A stretch of 31,447 bases of DNA from DTU036 sp964346475 (lineage in GTDB: Bacteria > Bacillota > Clostridia > Peptostreptococcales > Acidaminobacteraceae), in NCBI GenBank assembly GCA_964346475.1, contig CAYFUM010000018.1, positions 1 through 31,447 of the forward strand, given 5' to 3'. A program made the translations under genes and the position numbers. Positions 22,834 through 31,447 of the stretch are shown here, piece after piece; positions within the stretch are counted from its first letter, which is position 1, and each line of letters opens with the position of its first letter. A model generated the notes under the pieces. It ran no database searches, was not told the origin of the DNA, and saw nothing but the letters and a program-made list of their open reading frames with translations.

Positions 22834-24573
22834 TTAGAGCTTGACTGAAGCGTTATATATTATTCCAAGCTTTGGATCCATACTGATCTCCTGGCCATCC
22901 TGGACCCGGCTTCTAAAAAGCCTGACCCCCAGTACAGCGGGTATTCCAAGTTTTCTAGCCCAGACCCCTGCCAGGGAAGTATAGCCTCCCTCGGCGCTGA
23001 TAAGCCCTGCCACCTGCTCAACCAGGGCAAAGTCTTCGGGTAGAACCTCCTCCAAATAGAGGATGTCTCCCTTTTTCAGGGGCTCTAGGTGGAGGTTTTG
23101 AGCAAACCTAATCCTGCCCCTAATGGCCTCCTCACCAATCCCAATGCCCTTTTGCATTATCTCTCCCACCAGGTGGATCTTCATAAGGTTGGTTGCTCCT
23201 GCTATGCCCAGGGGAAGTCCTGAGGTTATGATAACCATATCTCCTTCCTCTACATAGCCCGCTTCCTGGGATACTCCCGCCATTTCCCTGAACATCTCAT
23301 CGGTGGAAAAAAGTTCCTCCAAGTAGAGGGGGAAGACTCCCCAGCTAAGGGAAAGGGTTCTCCTGGTCTCCTCCCTGGGACTTAGGGCGATTACTGGAGC
23401 CCTAGGCCTGTGCATAGCTATTTTCTTTGCAGTAAAGCCACTCATAGAAACAGTTAGGATGGCCTTGACGTCCAGGTCTTCAGCTGCCTCAACAGTAGCC
23501 CTACTGACAGCATAGGTAACTGAGTCATGGTAGGCCTCATAGTCCCTACTAAGACAGTGGTTGGGTAGAGCCTCCTCTGCCCTTCTTGCTATGGCGTCCA
23601 TGGTCTTAACCGACTCCACAGGATACTTTCCAGCAGCTGTTTCTCCACTGAGCATTATTGCATCGGTGCCATCAAAAATAGCATTGGCTACATCGGTGGC
23701 CTCAGCCCGGGTAGGGCTTGGATTTCTAATCATGCTATCCAGCATCTGGGTAGCAGTTATTACAGGTTTTCCCATGGAGTTACAAAGTCTTAGCATGACC
23801 TTCTGGGCCATGGGGACCTCTTCTATGGGCATCTCTACTCCCAGGTCTCCCCTGGCCACCATGATGCCATCGCTGACCTTGAGGATGCTCTCAAGATTGT
23901 CATAGCCCTGGCGGTTTTCAATTTTGGAGATTATCTGCACATGGCTGGCTCCCTCTTCTTCAAGGATCCTTCTTATATCCAGGACATTGTCCTTGGAAAA
24001 AACAAAGGAGGGAGCAATAAAGTCAATGCCCTGGCTTATACCAAAGCGGATATCCTCTTCGTCCTGGGCAGTTAGACTGGGTAGGTTAAGCCTGATATCC
24101 GGAGCATTGATCCCCTTGTTATCCCTGATCTGGCCCCCACTTATTACCCTGGTTTTAATCTCCCTGTCTTCAATCTTTTCAACCCTCAGCCTTATTAGAC
24201 CATCGTCTATTAGGACATTGTCCCCTGGCTTTAGATCTTTATAGAAGTCTTTATAGCTAATGCTGGCTCTTTTTTCATCTCCTAGAATATCCTCGCCAGT
24301 CAATGTGAACTCCTGGCCCTCGACAAGGAAGCTATCCTCCCTCACCTTTCCCAGCCTAATTTCAGGGCCCTTGGTATCCATGAGAATGGCCACAGGAAGG
24401 CTGAGCTTGGCCCTGATCTCCTTGACCATGTCCATGCGTTTTTTATGCTCCTCATGGCTGCCATGGGAGAAGTTAAACCTGGCCACATTCATGCCAGCCT
24501 TCATGACCTCCTCTAGAATTACAGGATCATCGGTGGCCGGACCCAGGGTACATACTATTTTGGTTTTTCTCAT
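22834..24573 (-). CDS. pyk: Pyruvate kinase with C-terminal PEP-utiliser-type domain
   Basis: Converts phosphoenolpyruvate and ADP to pyruvate and ATP. The catalytic core begins MRKTKIVCTLGPATDDP and contains FNFSHGSHEEHKKRM, VAILMDTKGPEIR, the active-site SKIENRQGYDN, MVARGDLGVEMP and ITATQMLDSM. The 579 residues include about 100 extra at the C-terminus (from ~480), the phosphohistidine-type domain found in Bacillus-group enzymes. Here the motif reads GGYTSLAGVWARKLGIPAVLG, with leucine where the usual TSH histidine stands. The gene begins four bases after the pfkA stop without an obvious strong ribosome binding site, consistent with coupling. Confidence 0.96.
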   Translation of the reverse strand: MRKTKIVCTLGPATDDPVILEEVMKAGMNVARFNFSHGSHEEHKKRMDMVKEIRAKLSLPVAILMDTKGPEIRLGKVREDSFLVEGQEFTLTGEDILGDEKRASISYKDFYKDLKPGDNVLIDDGLIRLRVEKIEDREIKTRVISGGQIRDNKGINAPDIRLNLPSLTAQDEEDIRFGISQGIDFIAPSFVFSKDNVLDIRRILEEEGASHVQIISKIENRQGYDNLESILKVSDGIMVARGDLGVEMPIEEVPMAQKVMLRLCNSMGKPVITATQMLDSMIRNPSPTRAEATDVANAIFDGTDAIMLSGETAAGKYPVESVKTMDAIARRAEEALPNHCLSRDYEAYHDSVTYAVSRATVEAAEDLDVKAILTVSMSGFTAKKIAMHRPRAPVIALSPREETRRTLSLSWGVFPLYLEELFSTDEMFREMAGVSQEAGYVEEGDMVIITSGLPLGIAGATNLMKIHLVGEIMQKGIGIGEEAIRGRIRFAQNLHLEPLKKGDILYLEEVLPEDFALVEQVAGLISAEGGYTSLAGVWARKLGIPAVLGVRLFRSRVQDGQEISMDPKLGIIYNASVKL

Positions 24574-24576
24574 ATT

Positions 24577-25536
24577 TTATACCGCCAGTATCTTAGCCAT
24601 CTCATAGAGCTCCTTGTCCAAGGAATCCCTAGATTCTACGGCTTTTTTTAAGTCTTTATAGATTAGCTCATTTCCTCTAATACCCACTGCAAGGTTGTGC
24701 TTACCCTCCATCAGGAGCTCCACTGCATAGACCCCCATGCGGGTGGCCAGCATCCTATCAAAGCTTGAGGGGGAGCCTCCCCTTTGCAGGTAGCCTATGA
24801 TATTGAGCCTGGCATTCATACCACTGAGCTCCTTGAGCTCCTGGGTAAAGAGGAAGGGGTCAGCCGCTCCCTCGGCCAGGAGGATTATATAATGGCCCTT
24901 GCCCCTGGCCATTGACCTCTTCATGTTGGATGTAATCTCCTCCATATCAAAGGGGACCTCGGGCACAATAACCTCCTCAGCTCCGCAGATAATACCGGCA
25001 TGGAGGGCTATATCTCCGCACTGTCTACCCATGACCTGGACAACAAAGACCCGGCCATGGGAACTTGAGGTATCCCTGAGATTACTTACTGCGTTCATAA
25101 CTGTGGTGATGGCTGTATCAAAGCCAATGGTAAAGTCTGTATAACCAAGATCATTATCTATACTCCCCGGCAGGGCCACCACCTTGATGCCCCTTTCTGC
25201 CAGTTCCATCCCCCCCTTTATAGTCCCATCGCCCCCAATTACCACCAGGGCGTCAATTCCCAGATCCATAAGGATATCTCCAGCCTTTTCCACCCCCTCC
25301 TTTGTATTAAATTCTGGGCAACGGGCTGTCTTTATAAAGGTTCCACCCTTTTGCAGGATATCACTGACACTTCTTGAATTTAGGATTTCATAGTCCTTTT
25401 CAAGAAGGCCTCTAAAGCCCCTTTTAATTCCGTAAACTTCTAGATTATAATGGGCCGCTGTTCTGACTACTGCCCTTATGGCAGCATTCATGCCCGGGGA
25501 ATCTCCCCCACTGGTTAAAACGCCAATTGTCTTCAT
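24577..25536 (-). CDS. pfkA: ATP-dependent 6-phosphofructokinase
   Basis: Phosphorylates fructose-6-phosphate, the committing step of glycolysis. At 319 residues it is the standard bacterial length. Motifs are GVLTSGGDSPGMNAAIR (6-22), VIGGDGTIKGG and the catalytic segment GSIDNDLGYTDFTIGFDTA, followed by VMGRQCGDIALHAG. The aspartate and the GGDGT glycine loop typical of ATP- rather than PPi-dependent enzymes are intact. It follows dnaE with a 13-base gap containing AAGGATT. Confidence 0.96.
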   Translation of the reverse strand: MKTIGVLTSGGDSPGMNAAIRAVVRTAAHYNLEVYGIKRGFRGLLEKDYEILNSRSVSDILQKGGTFIKTARCPEFNTKEGVEKAGDILMDLGIDALVVIGGDGTIKGGMELAERGIKVVALPGSIDNDLGYTDFTIGFDTAITTVMNAVSNLRDTSSSHGRVFVVQVMGRQCGDIALHAGIICGAEEVIVPEVPFDMEEITSNMKRSMARGKGHYIILLAEGAADPFLFTQELKELSGMNARLNIIGYLQRGGSPSSFDRMLATRMGVYAVELLMEGKHNLAVGIRGNELIYKDLKKAVESRDSLDKELYEMAKILAV

Positions 25537-25549
25537 TATCTAATCCTTT

Positions 25550-28500
25550 TCATTTAATTACCACACTGTCTTCACCAAAAAGGCGCCTCAGCTCATCTAA
25601 GAAGCCCTCTGTGGTGGCCACAGAAAAGTTTTTCATTTCCCTTAGTTTTTTACTAGACTCATCATAGACCCTAACCCTATAGCTACCCTTATTGGCCCTA
25701 AATAAAGAAAGTAAATTTTCCCTTAGCTGGCCCTGGAAGTTAGGCACCCTGATATAGAGGATTTCCCTGGCTGGGGGCTGACCCAGAGCCCTAAGACCAT
25801 GGCAGATAAGGCTTGGCGGCTGGTTCTCCCTGGTCTGGAGCCTGCCAGAAACCAGAAAAAAGTCCTCCTTTTCTAAAAGGCTTCCAAAGTCTTCAAAGCT
25901 AGAGGGGAAAAATATAACCTCTATGGAGTCCATTTCGTCCTCCATCTCCACAAAGGCCATGTTCTTGCCGGACCTTGTCATCTTCCTGGATAGGGATTTT
26001 TTCATGAGTAGCAGTTCTACCCGCTTCCCCTCGGCCTCCTCCTCACCCAGCTCAGATATCTGGGCCAGATCCATGGGGCCCTTTCTAAAGGCTGAGTATC
26101 TGAGGATGGGATGGCCCGATAGGTAGATACCCAGGACCTCCTTTTCATAGACCAGGAGTCTCTCCTCCTCAAGTTCCTTTACCTCCAGGGGGTTTCTGGT
26201 TACGGGAATCATGTCATCAAAAAAGCTTATCTGGCCCGGCGCATTAAAGCGCTCCCCCCTTTGAAAACCATCGATCTCCAGCTCATAGCGCTGGAGGAGG
26301 CTCCTCCTGGTCTCCCCAAGATCATCCAGGGCTCCCGCCTTGATTAGGGACTCCACTGCCCTCTTGTTTAGCTGGCCTGAGCCAAGCCTTTGTAAAAAGT
26401 CCTCGAAGCTTGTAAAGGGTCCCTTTTCCCTGGCTACTACCAGGGCCTCAATTAAATTAATACCAACATTCTTGATGGCCCTAAGGCCAAATCGAATACT
26501 ACCCTCCTCCGTGGTAAAGCCTGCCATTGAAGAGTTGACATGGGGAGGGAGAACCCTTAGGCCCATAGACCTGCAGGTCTCTATATAGGAAGCCAGTTTA
26601 ACACTATTTCCCATGACCGAACTCATAAGAGCTGCCATAAACTCCACTGGATAGTGGGTCTTGAGATAGGCTGTCTGGTAGGCAATAAGGGCGTAGCCCG
26701 CCGCATGGCTCTTATTAAAGGCGTAGTTGGCAAACTCCGTCATGGCAGCGTAGAGCTCCAGGGCCTTCTTTTCACTGAGACCCCTTTTTATAGCCCCATC
26801 AATATCCCTGCCATTGCCATAGAGAAAGTGCTGCTTTTCCCTCTCCATGACCTCCATTTTCTTTTTACTCATGGCCCTGCGTATAATGTCAGCCTGGTTA
26901 TAGCTATAGCCTGCCAGGGTCCTGACCATCTCCATGACCTGCTCCTGGTAGACCATGACCCCGTAGGTCACCTCCAGGATGGGCTTTAAGGAGGGATGGG
27001 CGTAGCTTATTTTTTCAGGATTATGCTTGTTTCTAATGTAAACCGGTATCTGGTCCATGGGACCTGGCCTATAAAGGGAAATCCCCGCAATTATGTCTTC
27101 AATTGAGTGGGGCTTTACCTCCCTGAAGAAGTTTCTCATACCCTGGCTTTCCAGCTGGAAGATTCCCAGGGTATCGGCCCTTCCCAGAAGCTCGAAGGTC
27201 TCTTCATCCTCCAGGGGAATCCTATCAATTTCTATCCTCTTGCCGGTGTTTTTTTCTATAAGGTCCAGGGAGTTTTTAATTATGGATAGGTTTCTTAGGC
27301 CCAAAAAGTCCATCTTTAGTAGCCCCAGCTCCTCCAGAAGGTTCATGTTGTACTGGGTGACTATAAGGCCATCCTGCTGGGCCAGGGGAATAACCCCCTC
27401 CAGGTCTTCTCCTGCCATTACAACCCCTGCTGCGTGGGTTGAGACGTGGCGGGCACGGCCCTCGATCCTCCTTGCCATATCCATAAGCATGGAGACCTCA
27501 TCGTCCTTCATTAATTCCCTGAGGGTGGAGCTCTCGGCTAGGGCCCTATCCAGGGTCATGCCCAGGTGGTTGGGAACAGCCTTGGCCACCCTATCTACCT
27601 CGGCGTAGTTCATAGAAAAGACCCGGCCCACGTCCCTTATAGCCTGGCGGGCTCCAAAGGTACCAAAGGTTATAATCTGGGCTACCCTCTTCCTGCCGTA
27701 CTTTCTTTCCACATAGTCTATTACTTCCTGGCGCCTTTCATCTTCAAAGTCTATATCAAAATCAGGCATGGAGACCCGGTCCTTGTTTAAAAAACGCTCA
27801 AAGATTAGGCCATACTTCATAGGGTCCACCCTGTGGATATCCAGGCAGTAGGCCACAAGGCTTCCTCCTCCACTGCCTCTACCTGGACCCACATAGATCC
27901 CCTGGCTCCTGGCAAAGGCCACAAAGTCGGCCACTATTAGGAAGAAATCATTGTAGCCCATGGAGTCAATTATCCTTAATTCTTCTTCTAATCTGTCCTT
28001 ATATCTATCATCACCATAGTGGTCTAAAAGTCCCTTATAGGACTGGCTCCTAAGAAAGGCTTTGGGATCAAAGCCCTCCTCCTGGCTGAAGTTTGCCAGG
28101 TGCATGGTGGAAAAATCAAAATCAAAATTACACTTATTTGCTATTTTTACGCTATTATCCAGGGCCTGGGGTAGGTCTTTAAAGAGGCTCTCCATCTCCT
28201 GGGGGTCCTTGAGATAAAACTCCCTGGAGGGAAAGCGCATCCTATCCTTATCACTAAACTCCTTGCCGGTTTGAATGCAGAGGATGACATCCTGGGCCAG
28301 GTAGTCCTCCCTATTTATGTAGTGGACATCATTGGTAGCAACAAGATCAATACCTGTCTTTCTAGCTAGTTCTAACTGCCTAGGCAGGATCCTTTTTTGT
28401 TCAGCCAGGCCATGGTCCTGGAGCTCTATATAAAAATCCTCACCAAAAATATCCCTGTAGTCTAGGGCCGCCTTTAGGGCTGCCTCCTCACTGCCCTGGA

Positions 28501-28918
28501 GCAGGAGGTTTTGGACCTCCCCCTGTAGGCAGGCTGACAGGGCAATAAGCCCTCCGCTAAATTCCCTAAGCTGGGCCCTTGTCACCCTAGGCCTATAGTA
28601 AAAGTTCTCAGTGAAGGAGCGGCTTACCAGCCTAATCAGGTTTTTATAGCCCTCCCTGTCCTTGACTAGAAGGACCAGATGGTGGTTTTGCCTGGGGTCC
28701 TCGCTGGCTACATAGACCTCGCAGCCAATTATGGGTTTTATGCCATGCTTTTTGCAGAGCTTATAAAAATCCACCACCCCATACATTACTCCGTGGTCGG
28801 TGATGGAAAGCTGGCTAAAGCCCTTTTCCTTAGCAGATATAACCAGCTCCTCCAGGCTAGAAAAGCCATCCAGCAGGCTATACTCGCTATGGACATGTAG
28901 GTGCACAAACTCTTTCAT
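25550..28918 (-). CDS. dnaE: DNA polymerase III alpha subunit (DnaE type)
   Basis: Replicative polymerase of the DnaE family, 1122 residues. Regions in order: PHP domain (HLHVHSEYSLLDGFSSLEELV...SITDHGVMYGVVDFY, residues 6-60 and on), the palm with VGPGRGSGGGSLVAYCLDI and the catalytic MPDFDIDFEDERR, fingers with AGYSYNQADIIRRAMSKKK, a helix-hairpin-helix region (LNKRAVESLIKAGALD) and a C-terminal OB fold (VELLLMKKSLSRKMTRSGKNMAFVEMED). Most low-GC Gram-positive bacteria also have PolC, so this is probably the lagging-strand or initiation polymerase. It overlaps the whiA stop by four bases (ATGA) and ends in TGA. Confidence 0.96.
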   Translation of the reverse strand: MKEFVHLHVHSEYSLLDGFSSLEELVISAKEKGFSQLSITDHGVMYGVVDFYKLCKKHGIKPIIGCEVYVASEDPRQNHHLVLLVKDREGYKNLIRLVSRSFTENFYYRPRVTRAQLREFSGGLIALSACLQGEVQNLLLQGSEEAALKAALDYRDIFGEDFYIELQDHGLAEQKRILPRQLELARKTGIDLVATNDVHYINREDYLAQDVILCIQTGKEFSDKDRMRFPSREFYLKDPQEMESLFKDLPQALDNSVKIANKCNFDFDFSTMHLANFSQEEGFDPKAFLRSQSYKGLLDHYGDDRYKDRLEEELRIIDSMGYNDFFLIVADFVAFARSQGIYVGPGRGSGGGSLVAYCLDIHRVDPMKYGLIFERFLNKDRVSMPDFDIDFEDERRQEVIDYVERKYGRKRVAQIITFGTFGARQAIRDVGRVFSMNYAEVDRVAKAVPNHLGMTLDRALAESSTLRELMKDDEVSMLMDMARRIEGRARHVSTHAAGVVMAGEDLEGVIPLAQQDGLIVTQYNMNLLEELGLLKMDFLGLRNLSIIKNSLDLIEKNTGKRIEIDRIPLEDEETFELLGRADTLGIFQLESQGMRNFFREVKPHSIEDIIAGISLYRPGPMDQIPVYIRNKHNPEKISYAHPSLKPILEVTYGVMVYQEQVMEMVRTLAGYSYNQADIIRRAMSKKKMEVMEREKQHFLYGNGRDIDGAIKRGLSEKKALELYAAMTEFANYAFNKSHAAGYALIAYQTAYLKTHYPVEFMAALMSSVMGNSVKLASYIETCRSMGLRVLPPHVNSSMAGFTTEEGSIRFGLRAIKNVGINLIEALVVAREKGPFTSFEDFLQRLGSGQLNKRAVESLIKAGALDDLGETRRSLLQRYELEIDGFQRGERFNAPGQISFFDDMIPVTRNPLEVKELEEERLLVYEKEVLGIYLSGHPILRYSAFRKGPMDLAQISELGEEEAEGKRVELLLMKKSLSRKMTRSGKNMAFVEMEDEMDSIEVIFFPSSFEDFGSLLEKEDFFLVSGRLQTRENQPPSLICHGLRALGQPPAREILYIRVPNFQGQLRENLLSLFRANKGSYRVRVYDESSKKLREMKNFSVATTEGFLDELRRLFGEDSVVIK

Positions 28919-29793
28919 GACTCCTCTAGTTTCTCAGCAATCTTTACAATCCTCGCCAACCTATTATTTACCCCCGACTTACTCAGAGGGGGATCCAGGG
29001 CTTCCCCAAGTTCCCTCAGGCTGAGTTCCTGCTCCTCCCACCTCAGCAGGGCTATCTCCTGGAGGGAGGGGGGCAGGGCTGCAATCCCTATGGTATTTTG
29101 GATGTGCTTTATGGCCTCTACCTGTCTAATAGATGCTGAAACAGTCCTGGAGATGTTGGCGGTTTCAAAGTTGATCTGCCTATTTATATCCTCCTTCATC
29201 TCCCTGATAATCCTTAAATCCTCCAGCTCAAAGGCCCAGGAGGGAGCTCCCATAAGAATAAGAAAGTCCGCCAGGGCCTCGGAACTCTTGATATAGACCA
29301 GCCAGCTATCTCTAAAAACCACCCCTGCCTTTATATCAAAGTGCTCACAGAGGTTTCGGGTAGCCTCGGCCAGGGACCTGCTATCCAGTTTAAATTCCAG
29401 GTGATAGGCTTTTTTTGGGTCCGTCATAGACCCAGAGGCCAGGAAGATCCCCTTCAGGTAGGCCCTTTGAAGCTTCATCCTTGAATAGAAGGCCTGGGGA
29501 ATTCTCTCCACAGGCCTGGCTCCATCAAAGACCTGGAGCTCTTCCAGGTCCTCTTTATTTATTATCTCAAGATAGTAGCGGTTAAACCTGGAGGAAGACC
29601 CCTTCTTACTATAGAGCCTGGCCTCTATCCCCTCCTCTTTTAAAAGGAGATAGATATAGCGAATAAGGGAGGCCTGGTCGGAACTAAAGTCCTCTCCCTT
29701 TAAGGAGCACCTTAAAAAACCCGAAATCAGGGCTCTTACTTCCTCCTCCTCGGTCTCAATTAGATAGTCCTTGAGTCTTTTAGAATAGGACAT
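28915..29793 (-). CDS. whiA: WhiA, DNA-binding protein of Gram-positive bacteria
   Basis: A 292-residue protein with the two-domain WhiA layout: an N-terminal LAGLIDADG-endonuclease-like fold without catalytic residues (AYLKGIFLASGSMTDPKKAYHLEF around residues 110-135) and a C-terminal helix-turn-helix (LREIGEALDPPLSKSGVNNRLARIVKIAE-like region near 250-290). WhiA binds DNA and influences cell division and chromosome segregation in Bacillus and sporulation in Streptomyces. The usual upstream partners rapZ and yvcK are not here; a Nudix gene takes that place. The stop overlaps dnaE by four bases. Confidence 0.92.
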   Translation of the reverse strand: MSYSKRLKDYLIETEEEEVRALISGFLRCSLKGEDFSSDQASLIRYIYLLLKEEGIEARLYSKKGSSSRFNRYYLEIINKEDLEELQVFDGARPVERIPQAFYSRMKLQRAYLKGIFLASGSMTDPKKAYHLEFKLDSRSLAEATRNLCEHFDIKAGVVFRDSWLVYIKSSEALADFLILMGAPSWAFELEDLRIIREMKEDINRQINFETANISRTVSASIRQVEAIKHIQNTIGIAALPPSLQEIALLRWEEQELSLRELGEALDPPLSKSGVNNRLARIVKIAEKLEES

Positions 29794-29801
29794 AAAAACT
29801 C

Positions 29802-30188
29802 CTAGCAGCCAAAGGCCTTCTCTATCATGGAAATCTCATTTTCGTGCATATCTCTTCTGGGCAGCTCCTCCAGGGCAAAAAAGTTACAGTCAATAAAACC
29901 TTCTTTTTTCAGGGGACAGGCCTGACCCCCAACCTTTTTCATTTTGAACCATAGAACCTTCTTGTTATGGCTTCTGCCCTGGTGATAGAAGCTATACTCT
30001 ATCCAGCCCAGCTTTTTTTGTATCTTTGCCTCAAAACCCGACTCCTCCCAGACCTCTCTTACTGCTGCAGCTCTTAGAGACTCCTGGTCTTCTACGTGGC
30101 CCTTGGGAAGAACCCACTTTCCTCGGGTGTTGAGTAGTAGGAGGACCCTAGAGTCCTCAATTAAAACTCCACCTGCGCTAATAATCAT
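29802..30188 (-). CDS. Nudix hydrolase
   Basis: A 128-residue cytoplasmic pyrophosphatase of the MutT/Nudix superfamily. The box is complete: GHVEDQESLRAAAVREVW followed by EESGF fits Gx5Ex7REUxEExGU, with the catalytic RE..EE glutamates. The substrate class cannot be read from this; the small size and LPKGHVED form are shared by diadenosine-polyphosphate and nucleotide-cleaving members. It begins the five-gene run to pyk, with CAGGAGG before ATG 30188 and its own promoter. Confidence 0.88.
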   Translation of the reverse strand: MIISAGGVLIEDSRVLLLLNTRGKWVLPKGHVEDQESLRAAAVREVWEESGFEAKIQKKLGWIEYSFYHQGRSHNKKVLWFKMKKVGGQACPLKKEGFIDCNFFALEELPRRDMHENEISMIEKAFGC

Positions 30189-30205
30189 GCTGCCTCCTGG
30201 CCTTT

Positions 30206-30234
30206 ATTATACCTAATGCAAGTGCTACATACAA
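30206..30234 (-). promoter_or_regulatory. Promoter of the nudix-whiA-dnaE-pfkA-pyk operon
   Basis: The minus strand has a TTGTAT (30234-30229), a 17-nt spacer and perfect TATAAT (30211-30206). The short distance to ATG 30188 gives a leader of only about ten bases containing the AGGAGG. Confidence 0.7.
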
Positions 30235-30300
30235 ACGGGATTTAGACAAATCATAAATCACGGTAGAGCCTAAGCTGGACTTGGCAAAAACCAGGCCATC

Positions 30301-30329
30301 TTTACCTTAAAGTGTCTATCTGGTACAAT
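30301..30329 (+). promoter_or_regulatory. Promoter of the CofE-like gene
   Basis: TTTACC, a 17-nt spacer and TACAAT, about 36 nt before ATG 30366. It is divergent from the Nudix promoter; 30235-30300 between them shows nothing recognisable. Confidence 0.65.
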
Positions 30330-30365
30330 AGGAGGGTGAAAAGGCTTAAGAAATGAGGTATATAA

Positions 30366-31447
30366 ATGGAAAGAATGCTGGGTACGGTTGTCCGTGGACT
30401 GAGGGCCCCTATCTTTAAAAAGGGAGATGATCTAGTGGAGCTAATAAGTGGGCTCCTCACAGAATTCTACCTTAAAGAAAAGGTTGCTCCCAGGGACAGG
30501 GACATACTAGCCATAACTGAATCAGTAGTAGCCAGGGCCCAGGGAAACTATGCCCACATCGATGACATAGCAGAGGACTTCCATAGTAAATTTCCTGAAA
30601 ACAAGGCTATTGGTATTATTTTTCCAATCCTCAGCCGAAACCGCTTTGCCACCAGCCTAAGGGGCTTTGCCCGGGGTGCTGCCAGGGGAAATAGAGAGAT
30701 CATCCTCATGCTAAGCTACCCTTCCGATGAGGTGGGTAACCCCCTGGCCTACGCCGAGGTTCTGGAGGATCTGGGAGTTAATCCCTGGACCGATGTCCTA
30801 AGCGAAAGAGAATACAGGGCTCTCTTTGGCAAATTTAAACACCTCTTTACCGGTGTTGACTATGTGGAGTCCTACAGGAAAATAATAGAGGAAGAGGGCG
30901 CCAGCTGCAGGGTAATCTTTGCCAATAGTGCCAGTGCAATCCTGCCCCATACTAAAAATGTCCTCAACTGCGATATCCACACCCGGGAGAAGACAAAAAG
31001 AGTCCTCCTGGATAATGGTGCCCAGCTAGTGCTAGGGCTAGCTGACCTACTTAATGAAAAAACCCATCTCCACGGCTATAATGAGGAATATGGTCTTCTA
31101 GGAGCCAACGCTGCAACTGATGAGACCGTCAAGCTCTTTCCAAGAGACTGTGACCTCCTAGTCATGGAGCTCCAGGCCAGTCTAAAACTAGCCACGGGAA
31201 AACTCATAGAGGTTATGATCTATGGCGATGGGGCCTTCAAGGACCCCGTGGGTCAAATTTGGGAACTGGCTGATCCTGTAGTCTCTCCTGGCTATACCCC
31301 AGGCCTAGAGGGAACTCCCTCGGAGGTCAAGATAAAATTCCTAGCCGATAACAAATTCTCAAACCTCCAAGGAGATGAGCTCAAGGCCGCAATAAAGTCC
31401 CATGTAGCCGATATCCTGGAGAGTGATATCTCCGAGGCCGAGAGCCT
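30366..31447 (+). CDS. CofE-like protein (coenzyme F420-0:L-glutamate ligase family), 3' end cut by window edge
   Basis: The frame is open from ATG 30366 (GAGG seven bases upstream) to the right edge, 360 codons without a stop. It begins MERMLGTVVRGLRAPIFKKG and contains DILAITESVVARAQGNYAHI, the family's pattern near the nucleotide/metal site, then NPLAYAEVL and GLLGANAATDETVKLFPRD. There is no signal peptide or membrane segment. The family adds glutamate by an amide or gamma bond to F420-0 in archaea and actinobacteria; in bacteria without F420, members of this group have been proposed to act as alternative folate polyglutamylases (FolC2). No other F420 gene is visible, so the substrate is open. 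ATG 30375 is an alternative start. Confidence 0.75.
   Translation, partial: MERMLGTVVRGLRAPIFKKGDDLVELISGLLTEFYLKEKVAPRDRDILAITESVVARAQGNYAHIDDIAEDFHSKFPENKAIGIIFPILSRNRFATSLRGFARGAARGNREIILMLSYPSDEVGNPLAYAEVLEDLGVNPWTDVLSEREYRALFGKFKHLFTGVDYVESYRKIIEEEGASCRVIFANSASAILPHTKNVLNCDIHTREKTKRVLLDNGAQLVLGLADLLNEKTHLHGYNEEYGLLGANAATDETVKLFPRDCDLLVMELQASLKLATGKLIEVMIYGDGAFKDPVGQIWELADPVVSPGYTPGLEGTPSEVKIKFLADNKFSNLQGDELKAAIKSHVADILESDISEAES

Noticed and set aside
30798..30980. Minus-strand 60-codon frame at the right end
   Set aside because: Antisense to the CofE-like gene, no ribosome site.

Overview
The window looks like chromosome from an anaerobic, amino-acid-fermenting Bacillota (Clostridia/Tissierellia type). 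The evidence is a complete lysine-fermentation gene set, clostridial butyrate enzymes (Hbd, Crt), Gram-positive style WhiA and a DnaE-PfkA-Pyk gene order, strong AGGAGG ribosome binding sites, and near-consensus sigma-A promoters. The species cannot be named from the sequence. UGA is used as a normal stop (for example at the end of dnaE). I see no rRNA, tRNA, CRISPR array or insertion sequence.

Layout. (1) 1-2735, minus strand: a tightly overlapping AlaX-type alanyl-tRNA editing hydrolase, a hotdog thioesterase, and a TrmA/RlmD-type RNA methyltransferase cut by the left edge. (2) 2822-11430, minus strand: one lysine-fermentation operon, kal-kce-kdd-kamA-kamB-kamC-kamD-kamE. It has a clear promoter, a lysine riboswitch leader (11219-11379) and a closing terminator. 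The enzymes take L-lysine via beta-lysine, 3,5-diaminohexanoate and 3-keto-5-aminohexanoate to acetoacetate plus crotonyl-CoA. The leader reads best as a lysine-activated ON switch. (3) 11534-13114, plus strand: a decayed CPA2-type cation/proton antiporter and an intact PII-like gene. (4) 13202-14882, minus: crt-hbd. (5) 14885-22355, minus: oligopeptide transporter oppA-oppB-oppC-oppD-oppF plus a 70-residue membrane protein. OppC carries a seven-repeat RCC1-like beta-propeller inserted in its first outer loop, the most unusual object in the window. OppA has acidic low-complexity linkers, one of them broken by a 100-N assembly gap. (6) 22448-22828, plus: a small zinc-ribbon protein. (7) 22834-30234, minus: an apparent operon of Nudix hydrolase, whiA, dnaE, pfkA and pyk. 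(8) 30301-end, plus: a CofE-like (F420-0:glutamate ligase family) gene cut by the right edge.

Together, regions 2, 4 and 5 describe peptide uptake feeding lysine fermentation to butyrate, acetate and ammonia. Genes for butyryl-CoA dehydrogenase, Etf and the CoA-transferase would be needed to complete the route and are not in this window.
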